From Prochlorococcus sp. AG-335-I21 (GTDB lineage: Bacteria; Cyanobacteriota; Cyanobacteriia; PCC-6307; Cyanobiaceae), in NCBI GenBank assembly GCA_003282225.1, contig QBZO01000005.1, forward strand, positions 1-41,187: a stretch of DNA of 41,187 bases, given 5' to 3'. The first letter of the stretch is position 1. Every line of letters begins with the position of its first letter. Shown one piece after another: positions 40,322-41,187 of the stretch. The translations under genes and the position numbers were made by a program. The notes under the pieces are model-generated. The model did no database searches and was not told the DNA's origin. It was given only the letters and a program-made list of their open reading frames with translations.

Positions 40322-40415
40322 AATTTAGATATTCCTTTAAGAAAATTTAGCAAGCTATTCTTTTAAGTGATGATTTCATTACAGATAAAAACATATAAGT
40401 AACAAAACAAACTTA

Positions 40416-40469
40416 AGAAAGCCCGATAAATCGGGCGATTTGGTGTGTGAGGAGTATGGGGTTTCCCCC
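40416..40469 (-). ncRNA. yfr1: Yfr1 small regulatory RNA
   Basis: On the minus strand, GGGGGAAACCCC (hairpin 1) is followed by the single-stranded core ATACTCCTCACACACC and the terminator GCCCGATTTATCGGGC plus T-rich end. The core ACTCCTCACAC is the ultraconserved Yfr1 motif, and the position between guaB and trxA is the known locus. Yfr1 is a ~54-nt trans-acting RNA that pairs through this core with target mRNAs, for example those of outer-membrane proteins. The ends are estimated from the hairpins. Confidence 0.95.
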
Positions 40470-40527
40470 ATTCTTTAATAATAACTCTTAAATAGAAATT
40501 TTTTGCATATAGAGATTAGATTTTAGG

Positions 40528-41187
40528 TTATTTACCCATTCCAAGTTGTTGGGCTTTTTGATAAACCTTGCCCTCTGTCAAGAGAGATGGTGCAATAACA
40601 ATTTCTACTTTTTGCATTTCTTTAATATTTTTAGCTCCAAGAGTACTCATGGATGTTCGTATAGCTCCAAGTAAATTATGTGTTCCATCATCAAGTAATG
40701 CAGGTCCTTTTATAATTCTTTCTAAAGAACCTGTAGAACCTACCTCAATTCTTGTACCTCTTGGTAAAATTGGACTGGGAGTAGCCATTCCCCAATGAAA
40801 TCCATTACCTGGGGCATTTGACGATTTGGCTATAGGGGAACCAATCATTACAGCATCAGCACCACAAGCAAGACATTTACAAATATCTCCACCAGTAATA
40901 ATTCCTCCATCAGCAATTATTGGAACATAACGACTAGTTTCTTTAAAATAATCATCTCTTGCTGAACTGCAATCAGATATTGCTGTTGCCTGAGGGATTC
41001 CGATGCCTAAAACCCCTCTTGAAGTACATGCAGCACCAGGACCAATTCCCACCATAAGGGCTGATACTCCTGCTTTCATAAGTAGATCTGCAACTTCATA
41101 AGTTACACAGTTTCCAGCAACAACGGGAATTTTTAAAGTATTGCAGAGACTTTTAATATTTAACGTCTCTTTTCCGTTCATACCTAA
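40528..41187 (-). CDS. guaB: IMP dehydrogenase family protein (5' part outside the window)
   Basis: The frame is open to the window edge (L-G before the track's Met), so the gene starts beyond 41187 and only the C-terminal ~219 residues are seen. The catalytic loop GIGPGAACTSRGVLGIGIPQATA contains the Cys of IMP dehydrogenase. PIIADGGIITGGDICKCLACGADAVMIGSP is the phosphate site. The C-terminal part is shorter than in bacterial IMPDH with CBS domains, as in cyanobacterial GuaB-type proteins. It converts IMP to XMP in guanine nucleotide synthesis. Yfr1 lies downstream. Confidence 0.9.
   Translation of the reverse strand, partial: LGMNGKETLNIKSLCNTLKIPVVAGNCVTYEVADLLMKAGVSALMVGIGPGAACTSRGVLGIGIPQATAISDCSSARDDYFKETSRYVPIIADGGIITGGDICKCLACGADAVMIGSPIAKSSNAPGNGFHWGMATPSPILPRGTRIEVGSTGSLERIIKGPALLDDGTHNLLGAIRTSMSTLGAKNIKEMQKVEIVIAPSLLTEGKVYQKAQQLGMGK

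Noticed and set aside
1-41187. CRISPR array, insertion sequence, prophage or tRNA-linked integration site
   Set aside because: No regularly spaced repeats, transposase, integrase or tRNA-like cloverleaf was found, despite the many small accessory genes in the first 12 kb.

Overview
The window looks like a chromosome segment of a high-light-adapted Prochlorococcus. The evidence is an AT-rich, compact genome; chlI and petG; a guaB–Yfr1–trxA arrangement; cyanobacteria-specific families (PAP/fibrillin, DUF2839, DUF1499, Nif11-like, a Psb34-like protein); and many very short genes. I see no tRNA, rRNA, insertion sequence or CRISPR array.

Layout. (1) About 1-12,660 is a patchwork of small genes on both strands. 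Most are one-helix membrane or hypothetical proteins. Mixed in are a hot-dog thioesterase, an Mrr-type nuclease, a MAPEG protein, two PAP/fibrillin proteins, an OsmC peroxidase, a DUF1499 protein and a TM2 protein broken by an apparent frameshift. An sRNA locus at 11.36-11.60 kb carries a Yfr2-type RNA next to a second RNA showing the Yfr1 core motif in a hairpin loop. (2) 12,670-19,176 is a zinc-homeostasis cluster: znuB, zur (opposite strand, between znuB and znuC), znuC, znuA, a CobW/COG0523 GTPase and a WD40 protein overlapping the GTPase gene. Near-identical palindromes precede znuA and the GTPase gene. ZnuA contains a tandem duplication of a ~127-residue domain, and the GTPase contains a third, diverged copy. 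In both proteins the domain sits just before the His-rich metal segment. This is the most interesting feature of the window. (3) 19.18-21.03 kb holds small Cys-rich, zinc-ribbon and membrane proteins and an unexplained intergenic stretch ending in a strong terminator. (4) 21,153-25,686 holds the circularly permuted ATP-grasp / alpha-E / transglutaminase operon, preceded by a possible NtcA site, then a cupin-like protein and a secreted pentapeptide-repeat protein. (5) 25.7-33.2 kb has a PfkB-family kinase operon, a DUF2834 protein, an MFS transporter head-to-head with a DUF1400 lipase-like hydrolase, and a peptide-type ABC permease with its binding lipoprotein. (6) 33.3-41.2 kb is conserved housekeeping, almost all on the minus strand: homoserine dehydrogenase, sufE, 5-formyl-THF cyclo-ligase, ruvC, chlI, a TrmJ-like methyltransferase, a CytM-like cytochrome, petG (+), rsmD, hisH, trxA, Yfr1 and the 3' part of guaB.

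How the genes fit together. The zinc block reads as uptake (ZnuABC), sensing (Zur) and intracellular allocation (the CobW GTPase, perhaps with the WD40 protein), tied together by shared operators and a shared accessory domain. All functional statements come from motif recognition by eye. No database search was run.
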